Source: Alphaproteobacteria bacterium | GTDB lineage: Bacteria; Pseudomonadota; Alphaproteobacteria; Rhodobacterales; Rhodobacteraceae | Direction of reading: 5' to 3' | NCBI GenBank assembly: GCA_009908505.1 | Contig: JAAAPD010000003.1 | Coordinates: 145,282 to 209,281 of the forward strand | Length of the DNA stretch: 64,000 nucleotides | Shown: piece by piece, positions 43,514 to 55,268 of the stretch | Numbering within the stretch: the stretch's first letter is position 1 | How the letters are laid out: the number at the start of each line of letters is the position of its first letter | Program-made: the position numbers and the translations under genes | Notes under the pieces: generated by a model | The model's input: the letters and a program-made list of their open reading frames with translations, nothing else | What the model was told of the DNA's origin: nothing | Database searches by the model: none

Positions 43514-43706
43514 GGTGAGGGTCCTTTCCTTGTCTGTCAGCGCCTGTTCGTCAACCTAGGGCATTCTCGGAAACTGTCGATTTCCTTGACCTTTCAAGGC
43601 ACCCGGCGTATGCCCGCTCCACAAAGACGTTCCGGCAATCTGGCCGGGCGGGCCGCCTGCGTTTCTGCGGCCGATTCAAACGCCGCATCCACGCGAAAGG
43701 CCTGAT

Positions 43707-45140
43707 TTGACAAAGTTTTCCGACCTGAAACTCGACCCCAAGGTCCTCAAGGCCATTGAGGAAACCGGGTACGAAACCCCCACCCCGATCCAGGCTGGCG
43801 CGATTCCGCCCGCGCTGGAAGGCCGCGATGTCCTGGGCATCGCCCAGACCGGCACCGGCAAGACCGCCAGTTTTACCCTGCCGATGATCACCATGCTCAA
43901 GCGGGGCCGCGCCCGGGCGCGGATGCCGCGCAGCCTGGTGCTGTGCCCGACGCGCGAACTGGCAGCCCAGGTGGCGGAAAACTTCGACACCTATGCCAAG
44001 CACACCAAGCTGACCAAGGCGCTGCTGATCGGCGGTGTCAGCTTCAAGGAACAGGACCAGCTGATCGACAAGGGCGTCGACGTGCTGATCGCCACGCCGG
44101 GCCGCCTGCTGGACCATTTCGAGCGCGGCAAGCTGATCCTGTCGGACGTCAAGGTCATGGTCGTGGACGAGGCCGACCGGATGCTCGACATGGGGTTCAT
44201 TCCCGATATCGAGAAGATCTTCGGCCTGACGCCCTTTACCCGCCAGACGCTGTTCTTCTCGGCCACCATGGCCAACGAGATCGAACGGATCACCAACACC
44301 TTCCTGTCCAACCCCGCCCGCATCGAGGTGGCCCGCCAGGCCACCGCCTCCGAGACGATCGAACAGGGCGTGGTGATGTTCAAGGGCTCGCGCCGCGACC
44401 GGGCCGACAGCGAAAAGCGCAAGCTTCTGCGCGCCCTGATCGACGCCGAGGGCGAGGCCTGCACCAACGCGATCATCTTCTGCAACCGCAAGATGGACGT
44501 GGATGTGGTCGCCAAATCGCTGAAGAAATACGGCTATGACGCCGCGCCGATCCATGGCGACCTGGACCAATCCCAGCGCACCAGGACGTTGGAAGGGTTC
44601 CGCGAAGGCACGATCCGCCTTCTGGTCGCCTCGGACGTGGCCGCGCGGGGCTTGGATATTCCGGCCGTCAGCCACGTGTTCAATTTCGACGTGCCCAGCC
44701 ATGCCGAGGATTACGTTCACCGCATCGGCCGGACCGGCCGCGCCGGACGCTCGGGCAAGGCGGTGATGATCTGCGGCCCGCGCGACGACAAGTATTTCGA
44801 AGCGGTCGAAAAGCTGCTCGAAAAGGACATCCCGCGGCTCGAGAATCCGCTGGCCCAAGGAAAGCCGGAGCCTGCGCAAGCAGATGCACCCGCCGAGGAC
44901 AAGCCCAAGCGCAGCCGCAGCCGATCGCGCAAGAAGGACGAGCCCCCCAAAGAGGCAGAGACCGCCCCCCGGACCGATACGACCAAGCCCGAGCCCGAGC
45001 CGGCGGCCAAAAAGCCCGAAAGCCGCGCCAAGCGCGGCCGTGGCGGGCGTGGGCGCGACCGAGACGACCAGGTGGTCGGCATGGGCGACGACGCCCCGGC
45101 CTTCATCCGCAAGAGTTTTGCCGAACGCAGTGCGGACTAG
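43707..45140 (+). CDS. DEAD/DEAH-box RNA helicase (TTG start)
   Basis: 'AQTGTGKTASFTLPMI', 'VVDEADRMLDMGFI', 'HRIGRTGRAGRSGKA'; basic R/K/P-rich tail. Confidence 0.95.
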   Translation: MTKFSDLKLDPKVLKAIEETGYETPTPIQAGAIPPALEGRDVLGIAQTGTGKTASFTLPMITMLKRGRARARMPRSLVLCPTRELAAQVAENFDTYAKHTKLTKALLIGGVSFKEQDQLIDKGVDVLIATPGRLLDHFERGKLILSDVKVMVVDEADRMLDMGFIPDIEKIFGLTPFTRQTLFFSATMANEIERITNTFLSNPARIEVARQATASETIEQGVVMFKGSRRDRADSEKRKLLRALIDAEGEACTNAIIFCNRKMDVDVVAKSLKKYGYDAAPIHGDLDQSQRTRTLEGFREGTIRLLVASDVAARGLDIPAVSHVFNFDVPSHAEDYVHRIGRTGRAGRSGKAVMICGPRDDKYFEAVEKLLEKDIPRLENPLAQGKPEPAQADAPAEDKPKRSRSRSRKKDEPPKEAETAPRTDTTKPEPEPAAKKPESRAKRGRGGRGRDRDDQVVGMGDDAPAFIRKSFAERSAD

Positions 45141-45202
45141 GATGGTAATTCCAGAATTTCCATGCCCGCGGGCAAAAAATCTGGAATTTTGCCCATTCCT
45201 AG
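45137..45202. terminator. Nested long inverted repeat between convergent helicase and RNase J genes
   Basis: Outer CTAGGATGG/CCATTCCTAG (one bulge), middle AATTCCAGA/TCTGGAATT (45147-45155/45180-45188), central palindrome GCCCGCGGGC (45164-45173). Confidence 0.65.
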
Positions 45203-46860
45203 CTTAGCCGGCTGACGACGACCGTCACTTCCGGCTTTTTGCCGATCTCGTTCTCGGCGGTCCGCCGGGTCAGGATTCGCAGATCCTTTTCAAGGGTTTC
45301 GTCATCCCGCAGGACCTTGGCGTCGGCCCTTTGCAGCCAGGCCCCCAGCGCGCTTTCGAGCGTTTCGACCAGGTCGGCATTGTTGCGCCCCGTTTCCGGC
45401 AGGCCCATCAGCTCGCACCAGGGATCCCCCAGCGGTTCGTGCTCTTCGTCCAGGATCAGCGTCACCGTCACATGGCCGTTAAGGGCCATGCGGATGCGGT
45501 CGCGGATGATGCCGTCGAACTGGCCCACATGGGCGCGACCATCCAGGTAGACGCGGCCGGTTTCGATGAACTCCACGGGCTTGCCCGCCCCGATATCGAC
45601 CGTGGTGCCATTCACGGCCAGAACGCCGGGATAGTCGTTTTCCCCGGCCAGTTTCACGTGTTCGCGCAGATGGCGATGTTCGCCATGCATCGGAATCACC
45701 GTTTCGGGGTGACAGATCTCGTGCATCGTCTTCAGGTCAGGACGGTTGGCATGGCCCGAGACATGGTAGCGGTCCGCGCTGTCGTCGATCACGTCCACGC
45801 CCATTTCCGAGAGCTGGTTCATGATGCGGATCACGCCGCGTTCATTGCCCGGGATCGTCTTCGACGAAAACAGGAAGGTGTCCCCCTCTTTCAGCCGCAG
45901 CCCCATGTATTTGCCATTGGCCAGCTGGGCGCTGGCGGCACGGCGTTCGCCCTGGCTCCCGGTGACCAGCAGCAGCAGGTTTTCTCGCGGGATATCCTTG
46001 GCCTCTTCGGGGCTGACGACCTTGGGGAAATCCTCCAGGATGCCGGTTTCCAGCGCCGCCTCGATCATCCGGCGCATGGCCCGCCCCAGCAGGCAGACCG
46101 ACCGGCCCGCTGTAACCGCCGCCTGCGCGATGGTGCGCACCCGGCTGATATTTGAGGCGAAGGTGGTCGCCACCACCATGCCGGGCTGGGCCTTCATCAG
46201 TTTTTCGATCTCGGGGCCGACACTGGCCTCGGAGCGGCCGGGATGATCGGAGAACACGTTGGTGCTGTCACAGACCAGCGCCTTGACGCCCGGCTCAGCC
46301 ACCTGCGCCCAAAGCGCCCTGTCAAAGGGTTCGCCCACACCCGGCGTTTCGTCGATCTTGAAATCGCCGGTATGCACCAGGCGCCCCCCGGCGGTGTCGA
46401 TCACCAGCCCCGAGCTTTCGGGGATCGAGTGGCTGATCGGCACGAAGCCCACGGTGAAGGGCCCGGCGGCAACGGTTTCAGGCCAGGCCGCGACGGTGCG
46501 CACGCTCTTTTCGGAATAGCCGTGTTCGTCCATCTTGCGCCGGGCGATATTAGCCGTGAAGGCGCGCGCGTAGATGGGCGCGCCCAGCTTTTCCCAAAGG
46601 TGCCCGACCGCGCCCACGTGATCTTCGTGCGCATGGGTGATGAAAATCGCCTCGATCCGGTCCTTGCGCGCCTCGAGCCAGGAGATATCGGGAAAGATCA
46701 GGTCGACCCCCGGCGTGGTGTCCATGTCAGGAAAGGTCACGCCCAGGTCGACGACGATCAGGCGTTCTTCGTCCGGCTTGCCATATCCGTAGACATAGCA
46801 ATTCATCCCGATCTCCCCCGCGCCGCCGAGGGGAAGGTAAATCAATCTATCACTGCTCAT
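45199..46860 (-). CDS. rnj: Ribonuclease J
   Basis: Metallo-beta-lactamase 'FITHAHEDHVGAVGHLW', 'LLVTGSQGERRAASAQLANG', 'YHVSGHANRPDLK'. Confidence 0.95.
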   Translation of the reverse strand: MSSDRLIYLPLGGAGEIGMNCYVYGYGKPDEERLIVVDLGVTFPDMDTTPGVDLIFPDISWLEARKDRIEAIFITHAHEDHVGAVGHLWEKLGAPIYARAFTANIARRKMDEHGYSEKSVRTVAAWPETVAAGPFTVGFVPISHSIPESSGLVIDTAGGRLVHTGDFKIDETPGVGEPFDRALWAQVAEPGVKALVCDSTNVFSDHPGRSEASVGPEIEKLMKAQPGMVVATTFASNISRVRTIAQAAVTAGRSVCLLGRAMRRMIEAALETGILEDFPKVVSPEEAKDIPRENLLLLVTGSQGERRAASAQLANGKYMGLRLKEGDTFLFSSKTIPGNERGVIRIMNQLSEMGVDVIDDSADRYHVSGHANRPDLKTMHEICHPETVIPMHGEHRHLREHVKLAGENDYPGVLAVNGTTVDIGAGKPVEFIETGRVYLDGRAHVGQFDGIIRDRIRMALNGHVTVTLILDEEHEPLGDPWCELMGLPETGRNNADLVETLESALGAWLQRADAKVLRDDETLEKDLRILTRRTAENEIGKKPEVTVVVSRLS

Positions 46861-46862
46861 TT

Positions 46863-47636
46863 TCAGGTGTTTTCCTTGTTGTGTTGATGGATGACCGTCA
46901 GGCCATGCATGGTCAGGTCATCCTCGATCGTATCGAATAGCGCCTCGCCCGTGCCGAACAACGGGGCGAGGCCGCCGGTTCCTATGACTTTCATGGGGCG
47001 GTCATATTCGCCCTTTATCCGGTTGCAGATTCCGTTGACGAGGCCGACATAGCCCCAGAACACGCCCGATTGCATGCAGTCGACCGTGTTGGTTCCGATC
47101 ACCCTTTGCGGTTTGGTCACGTCGACATGCGGCAGGGCCGCGGCGGCGCTGTGCAGCGCCTCGAGGCTCAGGTTCACGCCCGGGGCGATCACGCCGCCCA
47201 CATAAGCCCCGTCCTGCGCCACCACGTCGAAGGTGGTCGCGGTGCCGAAATCCACCACGATAAGGTCGCCGCCATGCCGGTCGAAGGCCCCCGCGCTATT
47301 GACCAGCCGGTCGGGCCCCACCGCCGTGCCCTCGTCCACCCGCGGCTGGATCGGCAGGGCGCATTCGGGCTTGCCCACAACGATGGGGCGGCAGCCGAAG
47401 AACCTGTCGGCGAAGACGCGCAGGTTGAAGACCACGCGGGGCACGGTCGAACTGATGATGACATCACCGATGTCCGGGTCGATCCTGTAATGGTTCAGCA
47501 GGGTCGAAAACCATGTGAAATAGGCATCGGCCGTGCGCGCATGATGGGTGCTTGTGCGCAGGGTGCAGAGGAATTCCTCGCCATCCCAGAGCGCAAAGAC
47601 CGTGTTCGTGTTCCCGCAGTCGATACAGAGAAGCAT
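46863..47636 (-). CDS. coaX: Type III pantothenate kinase
   Basis: 'MLLCIDCGNTNTVFALWDGEEF', 'LIVVDFGTATTFDVVAQDGAYVGGVIAPG'. Confidence 0.96.
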   Translation of the reverse strand: MLLCIDCGNTNTVFALWDGEEFLCTLRTSTHHARTADAYFTWFSTLLNHYRIDPDIGDVIISSTVPRVVFNLRVFADRFFGCRPIVVGKPECALPIQPRVDEGTAVGPDRLVNSAGAFDRHGGDLIVVDFGTATTFDVVAQDGAYVGGVIAPGVNLSLEALHSAAAALPHVDVTKPQRVIGTNTVDCMQSGVFWGYVGLVNGICNRIKGEYDRPMKVIGTGGLAPLFGTGEALFDTIEDDLTMHGLTVIHQHNKENT

Positions 47637-47650
47637 ACGCGTTTCGCCTT

Positions 47651-48403
47651 TCAAAAGAACACGTCCGCAGCCGCGATCTGCCGGGGCCCCTTGGCCGTTG
47701 CAAGAACCAGATAGCCGTTTTCGTCAAGGGTTTCAAAGGTTCCGGAAATCTCTTCACCCGTCAGCCGCGCGGTGATGACTTCGCCCAGCCGCGCGGCGGC
47801 CTGCAACCATGCCTCGCGGATCGGCGCGAAGCCATAGGTCGTGAAATCCGCCTCGCGCACGGCATAGGCCCGGGCGAGATGTCCCAGGAACGCCTCGTCG
47901 CCGATGCTGACCCCGGTTTGCGCATGCAACGACACCGGCGGCACCGCGCCGGGTTCCAGCGTCGCGGGGTCCGGCGCGGCGAAAAGGTTGACCCCCACGC
48001 CGATGGCCAGCCCAGCGATACGGCCCTGGACCGTGACGCTTTCCAAAAGGATGCCCGCCAGCTTGCCGCCCGACAGCAAAACGTCATTGGGCCATTTCAG
48101 CGCCAAAAGGTCGGCCCGCCCTGTCACCTCGGCCAGTGCGTCGCGCAGGGCCAGGGCCATGACGAAACTGCGCAGCGCCGCCTCGCCCGCCGGGCGGTCC
48201 AGCGCCATGACATAGGTCGCGGCGAAATTGCCTTGCGGGTTGGCCCAGGCCCGGCCCCGCCGCCCTCGGGCGGCGGTCTGTTCATGGGCCAGGATCCATG
48301 CCGGGCCGGAAAGCGTGGGAAAGGCCCTCGCGGCCTCGGACAGGGTGCTGTCGGTGCGGGGCAGGATGATGCGGCCGACCCCGCCCGGCCAATCAGTTGG
48401 CAA
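47651..48403 (-). CDS. birA: Biotin-[acetyl-CoA-carboxylase] ligase
   Basis: '[26 protein letters not shown]', '[20 protein letters not shown]'. Confidence 0.95.
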   Translation of the reverse strand: MPTDWPGGVGRIILPRTDSTLSEAARAFPTLSGPAWILAHEQTAARGRRGRAWANPQGNFAATYVMALDRPAGEAALRSFVMALALRDALAEVTGRADLLALKWPNDVLLSGGKLAGILLESVTVQGRIAGLAIGVGVNLFAAPDPATLEPGAVPPVSLHAQTGVSIGDEAFLGHLARAYAVREADFTTYGFAPIREAWLQAAARLGEVITARLTGEEISGTFETLDENGYLVLATAKGPRQIAAADVFF

Positions 48404-49832
48404 GGGCCAGCGCAGCCGCTTCGGCGATGGGTTCCACGCCGAACAGGTTCACCACGCCCACGAGCATGACCACCGCCGATCCCATGAGGAAGGTCCACAG
48501 CACGGGCGAGCCGTTCCTGTCCAGCGCCTCGTCCTGGTCCTTGCCGAAATACATGTAGTAGACGATGCGCAGGTAGTAGAAGGCCCCGATGACCGAGGCC
48601 ACGACACCGGCAATGGCCAGCCAGACCAGCCCGGCCTCGACCGCGGCGCGCAGCACGTAGAACTTGCCGAAAAAGCCCAGCATAGGCGGCACGCCCGCCA
48701 GGCTGAACAGCAGAACCAGCATGGCCAGCGCCTTGCCCGGTTCGACCTTGGAATACATATTGAGCGAGGCGAGGTCGGTGACGGGGCGCCCGTCCTTCTC
48801 CATCGAGATGATGAAGGCGAAGGTGCCCACGTTCATCGCGATGTAGATCGCCATGTAGATCAGCATGGCCTGAACGCCGAAAGCGGTGCCGGCAGCCAGG
48901 CCCATCAGGGCGAACCCCATATGCGCGATCGAGGAATAGGCCATCAGGCGCTTGATGTCGGTCTGCCCGATCGCGGCGATCCCGCCGATGAACATCGACG
49001 CGACCGAGAGGAATGCGACGATCTGCTGCCAGTCCTCCACTGTGCCGCCGAAAGCGTCATGCACGACGCGGGCGAAAAGCGCCATGGCGGCCATCTTGGG
49101 CGCGGTGGCGAAAAAGGCCGTAACGGGCGTGGGCGCGCCTTCGTAGACATCCGGTGTCCACATGTGGAAGGGCGCCGCCGAGACCTTGAAGGCGAAGCCG
49201 GCCAAAAGGAAGACCAGGCCGAAGAGCAGGCCCAGCGACACGCCGTCCGAGGTCGCCTCGATGATGCCCGAGAACAGGGTCGTGCCCGCATAGCCATAGG
49301 TCAGCGATGCACCATAAAGCAGCAGGCCGGAACTCAGCGCGCCCAGCACGAAATATTTCAGGCCCGCCTCGGTCGATTTGACGTTGTCACGCCGCAGCGA
49401 GGCGACGACGTATAGAGCGAGTGACTGCAATTCCAGCCCCATGTAGAGCGCCATCAGGTCGCCGGCCGAGACCATGACCATCATGCCGACCATGGCCAGC
49501 GCAATCAGCAGCGGGTATTCGAAGCGCAGAAGGTTGCGCCGCGCCATGTAATTCTCGCTCATGACAAGGATCGCGGCGGCCGAGGCCAGGATTACCACCT
49601 TGGCGAAGCGGGCAAAGGCGTCGTCCACGATCATGCCACCAAAGGCCGCGGTCGTGCCCTGGCCGGCAAAGCCGATCCACAGCGCAAGCGCCAGGAACAG
49701 CGCCGCGGTGACCCAGGTCAGAAGGCCCGCCATCTTGTCCTTGGTCGTGTAGACGGCCAGCAGCAGCGCGGCCATCGCGTAAACGGCCAGGATGATTTCG
49801 GGAAGGATGGTATTCAGATCGGCAGAGATCAT
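48393..49832 (-). CDS. nuoN: NADH-quinone oxidoreductase subunit N
   Basis: Multi-TM antiporter-like subunit with '[33 protein letters not shown]'. Confidence 0.95.
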   Translation of the reverse strand: MISADLNTILPEIILAVYAMAALLLAVYTTKDKMAGLLTWVTAALFLALALWIGFAGQGTTAAFGGMIVDDAFARFAKVVILASAAAILVMSENYMARRNLLRFEYPLLIALAMVGMMVMVSAGDLMALYMGLELQSLALYVVASLRRDNVKSTEAGLKYFVLGALSSGLLLYGASLTYGYAGTTLFSGIIEATSDGVSLGLLFGLVFLLAGFAFKVSAAPFHMWTPDVYEGAPTPVTAFFATAPKMAAMALFARVVHDAFGGTVEDWQQIVAFLSVASMFIGGIAAIGQTDIKRLMAYSSIAHMGFALMGLAAGTAFGVQAMLIYMAIYIAMNVGTFAFIISMEKDGRPVTDLASLNMYSKVEPGKALAMLVLLFSLAGVPPMLGFFGKFYVLRAAVEAGLVWLAIAGVVASVIGAFYYLRIVYYMYFGKDQDEALDRNGSPVLWTFLMGSAVVMLVGVVNLFGVEPIAEAAALALAN

Positions 49833-49844
49833 CGCGCGAAATCC

Positions 49845-51386
49845 TTAGTGCTGGGCCATCAGGGTGACGGGCTCGAACGCCGCTTGCGCGGTCGTGACCT
49901 GGCCCACCAGCGCCTCGACCGAGGGGCCGATAATGTCGGTGACAAGGCTGGGATAGACACCCAGCAGAAGGGTCATGACCACCAGCGGCGCGAAGATCCA
50001 GCGTTCGCGGGGGGTCATGTCGGTGATGGATTTCAGGCTTTCCTTGATCAGGTCGCCCATGACCACCCGGCGATAGAGCCAGAGCGCATAGGCCGCCGAC
50101 AGGATCACGCCCGTGGTGGCCACGGCGGCGACCCAGGTATTGGCCTTGAAGACCCCCATCAGGGTCAGGAATTCCCCGATGAAGCCACTGGTGCCGGGCA
50201 GGCCGACATTGGCCATGGTGAACAGCATGAAGATCAGCGCATAGGCCGGCATCCGGTTCACCAACCCGCCATAGGCGTCGATCTCACGGGTGTGCATCCG
50301 GTCATAGATCACGCCGACACACAGGAACAGCGCGCCCGAGATGAAACCGTGGCTGAGCATCTGGAAGATAGCCCCGTCGATGCCCTGCTGATTGACCGCG
50401 AAGATGCCCATGGTGACATAGCCCATATGCGCCACGGAACTGTAGGCGATCAGCTTTTTCATGTCCTCCTGAACCAGCGCGACAAGCGAGGTGTAGACGA
50501 TGGCGATGGCCGAGAGCCACAGCACCAGATCGCCCAGAACCTCGGTCCCCGCGGGGAACATCGGAAGGGAAAAGCGCAGGAAGCCATAGCCGCCCATTTT
50601 CAATAGGATCGCGGCCAGCACCACCGACCCGGCGGTCGGGGCCTGGACGTGGGCATCGGGCAGCCAGGTATGGACCGGCCACATCGGCATCTTGACCGCG
50701 AAGCTGGCAAAAAAGGCCAGCCAGAGCAGCGTCTGCAGCCCGCCGATCACATGGATGCCCATGACCTTAATGGTCTCGGACTCGAAGGAGAAGGTCAGCA
50801 GGGTTTCGATATCCGTGGTGCCCGACTGGTAGAACATGGTGACCATGGCCACCAGCATCAGGACCGACCCAAGGAAGGTGTAAAGGAAGAACTTGAACGC
50901 CGCGTAGATGCGGTCCTTGCCGCCCCAGATGCCGATGATCAGGAACATCGGGATCAGGCCCGCCTCGAAGAACAGGTAGAACAGCACCAGGTCCAGCGCC
51001 ATGAAGACGCCCAGCATGAGCGTTTCCAACAGCAAAAAGGCTATCATGTATTCCTTGACGCGGGTCGTCACGTTCCAGCAGGCCGCGATGGTGATCGGCA
51101 TCAAGAAGGTCGTCAGCATCACGAACAGCACGCTGATTCCGTCGACGCCCATCTTGTATTCCAAGCCCAACAGCCATTCGCGTTCCTCGACGAACTGGAA
51201 ACCGGTGTCGGCGGGGTCGAAGCCGAACAGGATGAACAGCGACACCACGAAGGTCATGATCGTGGCGGCCATGGCCACCCATTTGGCGTTGCGCTGCGCC
51301 GCCTCGTCCTCGCCCCGCAGAAAGATCGCCAGGATCAGCGCCGCGATGGTCGGGATGAAGGTGGTGATGGTCAGAAGATTGCCCAT
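49845..51386 (-). CDS. nuoM: NADH-quinone oxidoreductase subunit M
   Basis: '[44 protein letters not shown]'. Confidence 0.95.
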   Translation of the reverse strand: MGNLLTITTFIPTIAALILAIFLRGEDEAAQRNAKWVAMAATIMTFVVSLFILFGFDPADTGFQFVEEREWLLGLEYKMGVDGISVLFVMLTTFLMPITIAACWNVTTRVKEYMIAFLLLETLMLGVFMALDLVLFYLFFEAGLIPMFLIIGIWGGKDRIYAAFKFFLYTFLGSVLMLVAMVTMFYQSGTTDIETLLTFSFESETIKVMGIHVIGGLQTLLWLAFFASFAVKMPMWPVHTWLPDAHVQAPTAGSVVLAAILLKMGGYGFLRFSLPMFPAGTEVLGDLVLWLSAIAIVYTSLVALVQEDMKKLIAYSSVAHMGYVTMGIFAVNQQGIDGAIFQMLSHGFISGALFLCVGVIYDRMHTREIDAYGGLVNRMPAYALIFMLFTMANVGLPGTSGFIGEFLTLMGVFKANTWVAAVATTGVILSAAYALWLYRRVVMGDLIKESLKSITDMTPRERWIFAPLVVMTLLLGVYPSLVTDIIGPSVEALVGQVTTAQAAFEPVTLMAQH

Positions 51387-53458
51387 TACTCGACCCCCCC
51401 GGTGATCGTGACATAGGTGAGGATCAGCACGATCCCGAGCACCATGGCGAAGGCATAGGTAAAGACATAGCCGGACTGCCACCGCCCCGCGAGCCGGGTG
51501 AAGAAGGGCACCACGCCCAGTGCCAGCCCGTTGATCCCGCCGTCGATGACGTTGCCGTCACCGCGCTTCCACAGCACGCCCCCCACGGCTTTGGCGGGCC
51601 GGACGAAGACAAGGTCGTAAAGCTCGTCGAAATACCACTTGTTGAGCAGGAATTCGTAGAGCGGTCGCTGGTTCTCGGCCAGTTTGCCCGGAAGGTCCGG
51701 ACGCCGGATATACATCTGGTAAGCCGTGCCCAGCCCGATCAGCATGGCGATGAAGGGCGCCAGCTTGACCCAGGTGGGGACGTAATGCGCCTCGTGCAGG
51801 ACGGTGTTCTCGGGGCGGATGTAGATGCCCGCCTCGCCCGGCGCGCTTTCCATCACGTAGTGCAGCTCGGATGCCTTGGGGCTGCGTTCGGCCACGGCCT
51901 CGACCAACTCGGCGGTGGGTTCGCCGTAGTTGCCGCCGAAGAATTTCACCACCTCGTTGGTCTTGCCGAAGAAGCTGGAATACCAGATCGCGCCGGCGAA
52001 GATCGCCCCGATGGCCAGCACCCCCAGCGGGATCAGCATGACATTAGGGCTTTCATGGGCGTGTTCATGCGTGTGCTTGTCGCCACGCGGCTTGCCCCAG
52101 AAGGTCATGAACATCAGGCGCCAACTGTAGAAGCTGGTGAACAGCGCGGCCACGACCAGAAGCCAGAAAGCATAGCCGCCAGCACTGCCGACATAGGCGC
52201 TTTCGATCACCGCATCCTTGGAGGCGAAACCGGCGAACCCGATCCAGCCGGTCAGCGGGATGCCGACACCGGTAATGGCCAGGGTGCCGATCAGCATCGC
52301 CCAAAAGGTCTTGGGCAGCTTGTGGCGCAGACCGCCATAGTTGCGCATGTCCTGTTCGTGGTGCATCCCGTGGATGACAGACCCGGCCCCGAGGAACAGC
52401 ATCGCCTTGAAGAAGGCGTGGGTCAGCAGGTGGAACATGGCGACCGAGTAGACGCCGACGCCCGCGGCCACGAACATGTAGCCCAGCTGCGAACAAGTCG
52501 AATAGGCGATAACGCGCTTGATGTCGTTCTGCACCAGGCCCACGGTTGCCGCGAAAAAGGCGGTGGTGGCGCCCAGGAAGACGATGAAAGCCTGCGCATC
52601 GGGGGCGAATTCGTAGATCGGCGACATGCGGCAGACCAGGAACACGCCCGCCGTCACCATTGTCGCCGCGTGGATAAGGGCCGAAACCGGGGTCGGGCCC
52701 TCCATCGCGTCGGGCAGCCAGGTGTGCAGGATCAACTGGGCCGATTTGCCCATGGCCCCGATGAATAGCAGCACGCCGATCAGGTTGGCCGCGTTCCATT
52801 CGGTCCAGAGAAAGGATATTTGCGTCTCGGCCAGTTCGGGCGCGGCGGCGAAGACATCGTCCAGCTTGATCGAGTCGACGAGGAAAAAGATCGCGAAGAT
52901 GCCCAGGGCAAAGCCGAAATCCCCGACACGGTTGACCACGAAGGCCTTGATGGCGGCGGCATTGGCGGTCGGCTTGCGGTAGTAGAAGCCGATCAGCAGG
53001 TAAGAGGCGACGCCGACGCCCTCCCAGCCGAAGAACATCTGCACCAGGTTGTCGGCCGTCACCAGCATCAGCATGGCGAAGGTGAAGAAGGACAGGTAGG
53101 CGAAGAAGCGGGCCTTGTAATGCTCGCCTTCCTTGAAATTCTCGTCATGGGCCATGTAGCCGAAGGAATACAGGTGGACCAGCGCGGAAACCGTGGTGAT
53201 CACGATCAGCATGATCGTGGTCAGCCGGTCCATGCGGATGCCCCAGCTGGTGTCCAGCGTGCCCGACTGGATCCAGCGAAGGATCTCGATGCTTTGGGTG
53301 GTGCCGTCAAAGGTCAGGAAGACGATCCAGGACAGCAGCGCCGACAGGAACAAGAGCCCTGTGGCGACCCATTGGGCGGCCGCCTCGCCGATCATCTTCC
53401 AGCCGAAGCCCGCGATGATGGCCCCGACGAGGGGGGCGAATAGGAGGATGGTTTCCAT
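51386..53458 (-). CDS. nuoL: NADH-quinone oxidoreductase subunit L
   Basis: '[39 protein letters not shown]'. Confidence 0.96.
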   Translation of the reverse strand: METILLFAPLVGAIIAGFGWKMIGEAAAQWVATGLLFLSALLSWIVFLTFDGTTQSIEILRWIQSGTLDTSWGIRMDRLTTIMLIVITTVSALVHLYSFGYMAHDENFKEGEHYKARFFAYLSFFTFAMLMLVTADNLVQMFFGWEGVGVASYLLIGFYYRKPTANAAAIKAFVVNRVGDFGFALGIFAIFFLVDSIKLDDVFAAAPELAETQISFLWTEWNAANLIGVLLFIGAMGKSAQLILHTWLPDAMEGPTPVSALIHAATMVTAGVFLVCRMSPIYEFAPDAQAFIVFLGATTAFFAATVGLVQNDIKRVIAYSTCSQLGYMFVAAGVGVYSVAMFHLLTHAFFKAMLFLGAGSVIHGMHHEQDMRNYGGLRHKLPKTFWAMLIGTLAITGVGIPLTGWIGFAGFASKDAVIESAYVGSAGGYAFWLLVVAALFTSFYSWRLMFMTFWGKPRGDKHTHEHAHESPNVMLIPLGVLAIGAIFAGAIWYSSFFGKTNEVVKFFGGNYGEPTAELVEAVAERSPKASELHYVMESAPGEAGIYIRPENTVLHEAHYVPTWVKLAPFIAMLIGLGTAYQMYIRRPDLPGKLAENQRPLYEFLLNKWYFDELYDLVFVRPAKAVGGVLWKRGDGNVIDGGINGLALGVVPFFTRLAGRWQSGYVFTYAFAMVLGIVLILTYVTITGGVE

Positions 53459-53464
53459 ATTCTA

Positions 53465-53770
53465 TCAGCCTTTCATCACGTTGACGTCTTCGACGTCGAT
53501 GGTGCCGCGGTTGCGGAAGAAGCAGACCAGTATGGCAAGGCCGATGGCGGCCTCGGCCGCGGCCACGGTCAGCACGAACAGGGTAAAGACCTGTCCCACC
53601 ATGTCTTGAAGATGGCTCGAGAAGGCCACGAAATTGATGTTCACGGCCAGCAGCATCAATTCGATGCTCATCAGCAGGATGATGATGTTCTTGCGGTTCA
53701 GGAACAGCCCGAAAATGCCGATCACGAACAGGGCCGCGGCGACGGAAAGGTAGTGCTCAAGTCCAATCAT
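53465..53770 (-). CDS. nuoK: NADH-quinone oxidoreductase subunit K
   Basis: 101 aa, '[27 protein letters not shown]'. Confidence 0.96.
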   Translation of the reverse strand: MIGLEHYLSVAAALFVIGIFGLFLNRKNIIILLMSIELMLLAVNINFVAFSSHLQDMVGQVFTLFVLTVAAAEAAIGLAILVCFFRNRGTIDVEDVNVMKG

Positions 53771-53772
53771 GA

Positions 53773-54381
53773 TTACAGCCCCTGCCCCGGTTTCACGTCT
53801 TTCAATTCCATCGCCTTGGCTGGATCCCGATACATCTGGGCCAGGATATCCTGGCGCTTAATGTGGGTGCGGTGGCGCAGCGTCAGGACGATGGCCCCGA
53901 TCATGGCGACCAGCAGGATCAGACCGGCAAGCTGGAACAGGATGAAATACTTGTCATAGATCAGTAGCCCCAGCCCGGCGGTGTTCTGGATGCCGCCCTC
54001 GACCGGGGCGGCCAGGCGGCCCTGCGCCCCCTCGTCAAAGCCCCAGGCGCCAAATGCGATGGCCAGCTGCATCAGAAGGATCACGCCGATCACCAGCGCC
54101 AGCGGCATGTATTTCGCCATCTCGGCCTTGAGCTCGGAAAAGTCGACATCCAGCATCATGACCACGAAGAGGAACAGAACCGCGACCGCGCCGACATAGA
54201 CGATCATCAGCAGCATCGCGATGAATTCGGCCCCCAGCAGCACGAACAGGCCCGCCGAAGACAGGAAGGCCAAGATCAGCCAGAGGACCGAATGCACGGG
54301 GTTGCGGCTTATGACGGTCATCAGCCCGCCCGCAAGCGTCGTGGTCGCGAAGGCATAGAATGCCAGAATCATGGGTGTCAT
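53773..54381 (-). CDS. nuoJ: NADH-quinone oxidoreductase subunit J
   Basis: '[52 protein letters not shown]'. Confidence 0.95.
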   Translation of the reverse strand: MTPMILAFYAFATTTLAGGLMTVISRNPVHSVLWLILAFLSSAGLFVLLGAEFIAMLLMIVYVGAVAVLFLFVVMMLDVDFSELKAEMAKYMPLALVIGVILLMQLAIAFGAWGFDEGAQGRLAAPVEGGIQNTAGLGLLIYDKYFILFQLAGLILLVAMIGAIVLTLRHRTHIKRQDILAQMYRDPAKAMELKDVKPGQGL

Positions 54382-54776
54382 GTGTCACCGTCCTTTTCCA
54401 TGACGTCGCTGGCGATTTCCATCGCCTTTGTCATTGCCGGAACGCCGCCGAACATCCCCGCAAGGGCAATGGTTTCGGCCACCTCCTGTTGTGTCGCGCC
54501 AGCCTCGAGCGCGTGGCGCAATGTCAGCCTGATCTGGGCCTCGGCCTGGGCGCCCATGATGGTCAGCCCCTGAAGCGTCAGCATAAGCCGCGTTTTCGAA
54601 TCCAAACCGTCGGGGTTGAACCCCTTGCCCATGGTCGCTTCCATCAGGTCGCGGGGCATGGTGGGGAACAGGGCCTCGAACCCTTTGGGCGTAAACGACT
54701 CAAGCGCGGGATTGAGCGCCTTGGCCCAATCCTGCCCGGCCTTCATCATGGCCTCGAAGGGATTGTCGCTGCTCAT
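54378..54776 (-). CDS. Carboxymuconolactone decarboxylase-family protein inserted between nuoI and nuoJ
   Basis: '[59 protein letters not shown]'; overlaps both neighbours by 4 bp. Confidence 0.85.
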   Translation of the reverse strand: MSSDNPFEAMMKAGQDWAKALNPALESFTPKGFEALFPTMPRDLMEATMGKGFNPDGLDSKTRLMLTLQGLTIMGAQAEAQIRLTLRHALEAGATQQEVAETIALAGMFGGVPAMTKAMEIASDVMEKDGDT

Positions 54777-55267
54777 CGGTAGGGGGCGTCCAGTTCGAGG
54801 TTCCGGGCGATCTCGGCTTCCCAGCGGTCGCCGTTGGCCAGCAGCTTCTCCTTGTCGTAGTAAAGCTCTTCGCGGGTCTCGGTCGAGAACTCGAAATTGG
54901 GCCCCTCGACGATGGCATCCACCGGGCAGGCCTCTTCGCAGAAACCGCAATAGATGCATTTCGTCATGTCGATGTCATAGCGGGTGGTCCGGCGGCTTCC
55001 ATCCTCGCGCGGTTCGGCGTCGATGGTGATGGCCTGGGCCGGGCAGATCGCCTCGCACAGCTTGCAGGCGATGCAGCGCTCTTCTCCGTTGGGATAGCGG
55101 CGCAGGGCGTGTTCCCCGCGAAAACGCGGCGAAAGCGGGCCCTTTTCATGCGGGTAGTTGATCGTCGCCTTGGGCGCGAAGAAGTAGCGAAGGCCCAACT
55201 TGAATCCCTTCAGGAAGTCCACCAGCAGGAAGTATTTCGCAGCCCTCGTATAGTCCATCTGGGTCAT
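54773..55267 (-). CDS. nuoI: NADH-quinone oxidoreductase subunit I
   Basis: Two 4Fe-4S motifs '[16 protein letters not shown]' and '[16 protein letters not shown]'. Confidence 0.96.
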   Translation of the reverse strand: MTQMDYTRAAKYFLLVDFLKGFKLGLRYFFAPKATINYPHEKGPLSPRFRGEHALRRYPNGEERCIACKLCEAICPAQAITIDAEPREDGSRRTTRYDIDMTKCIYCGFCEEACPVDAIVEGPNFEFSTETREELYYDKEKLLANGDRWEAEIARNLELDAPYR

Positions 55268-55268
55268 A

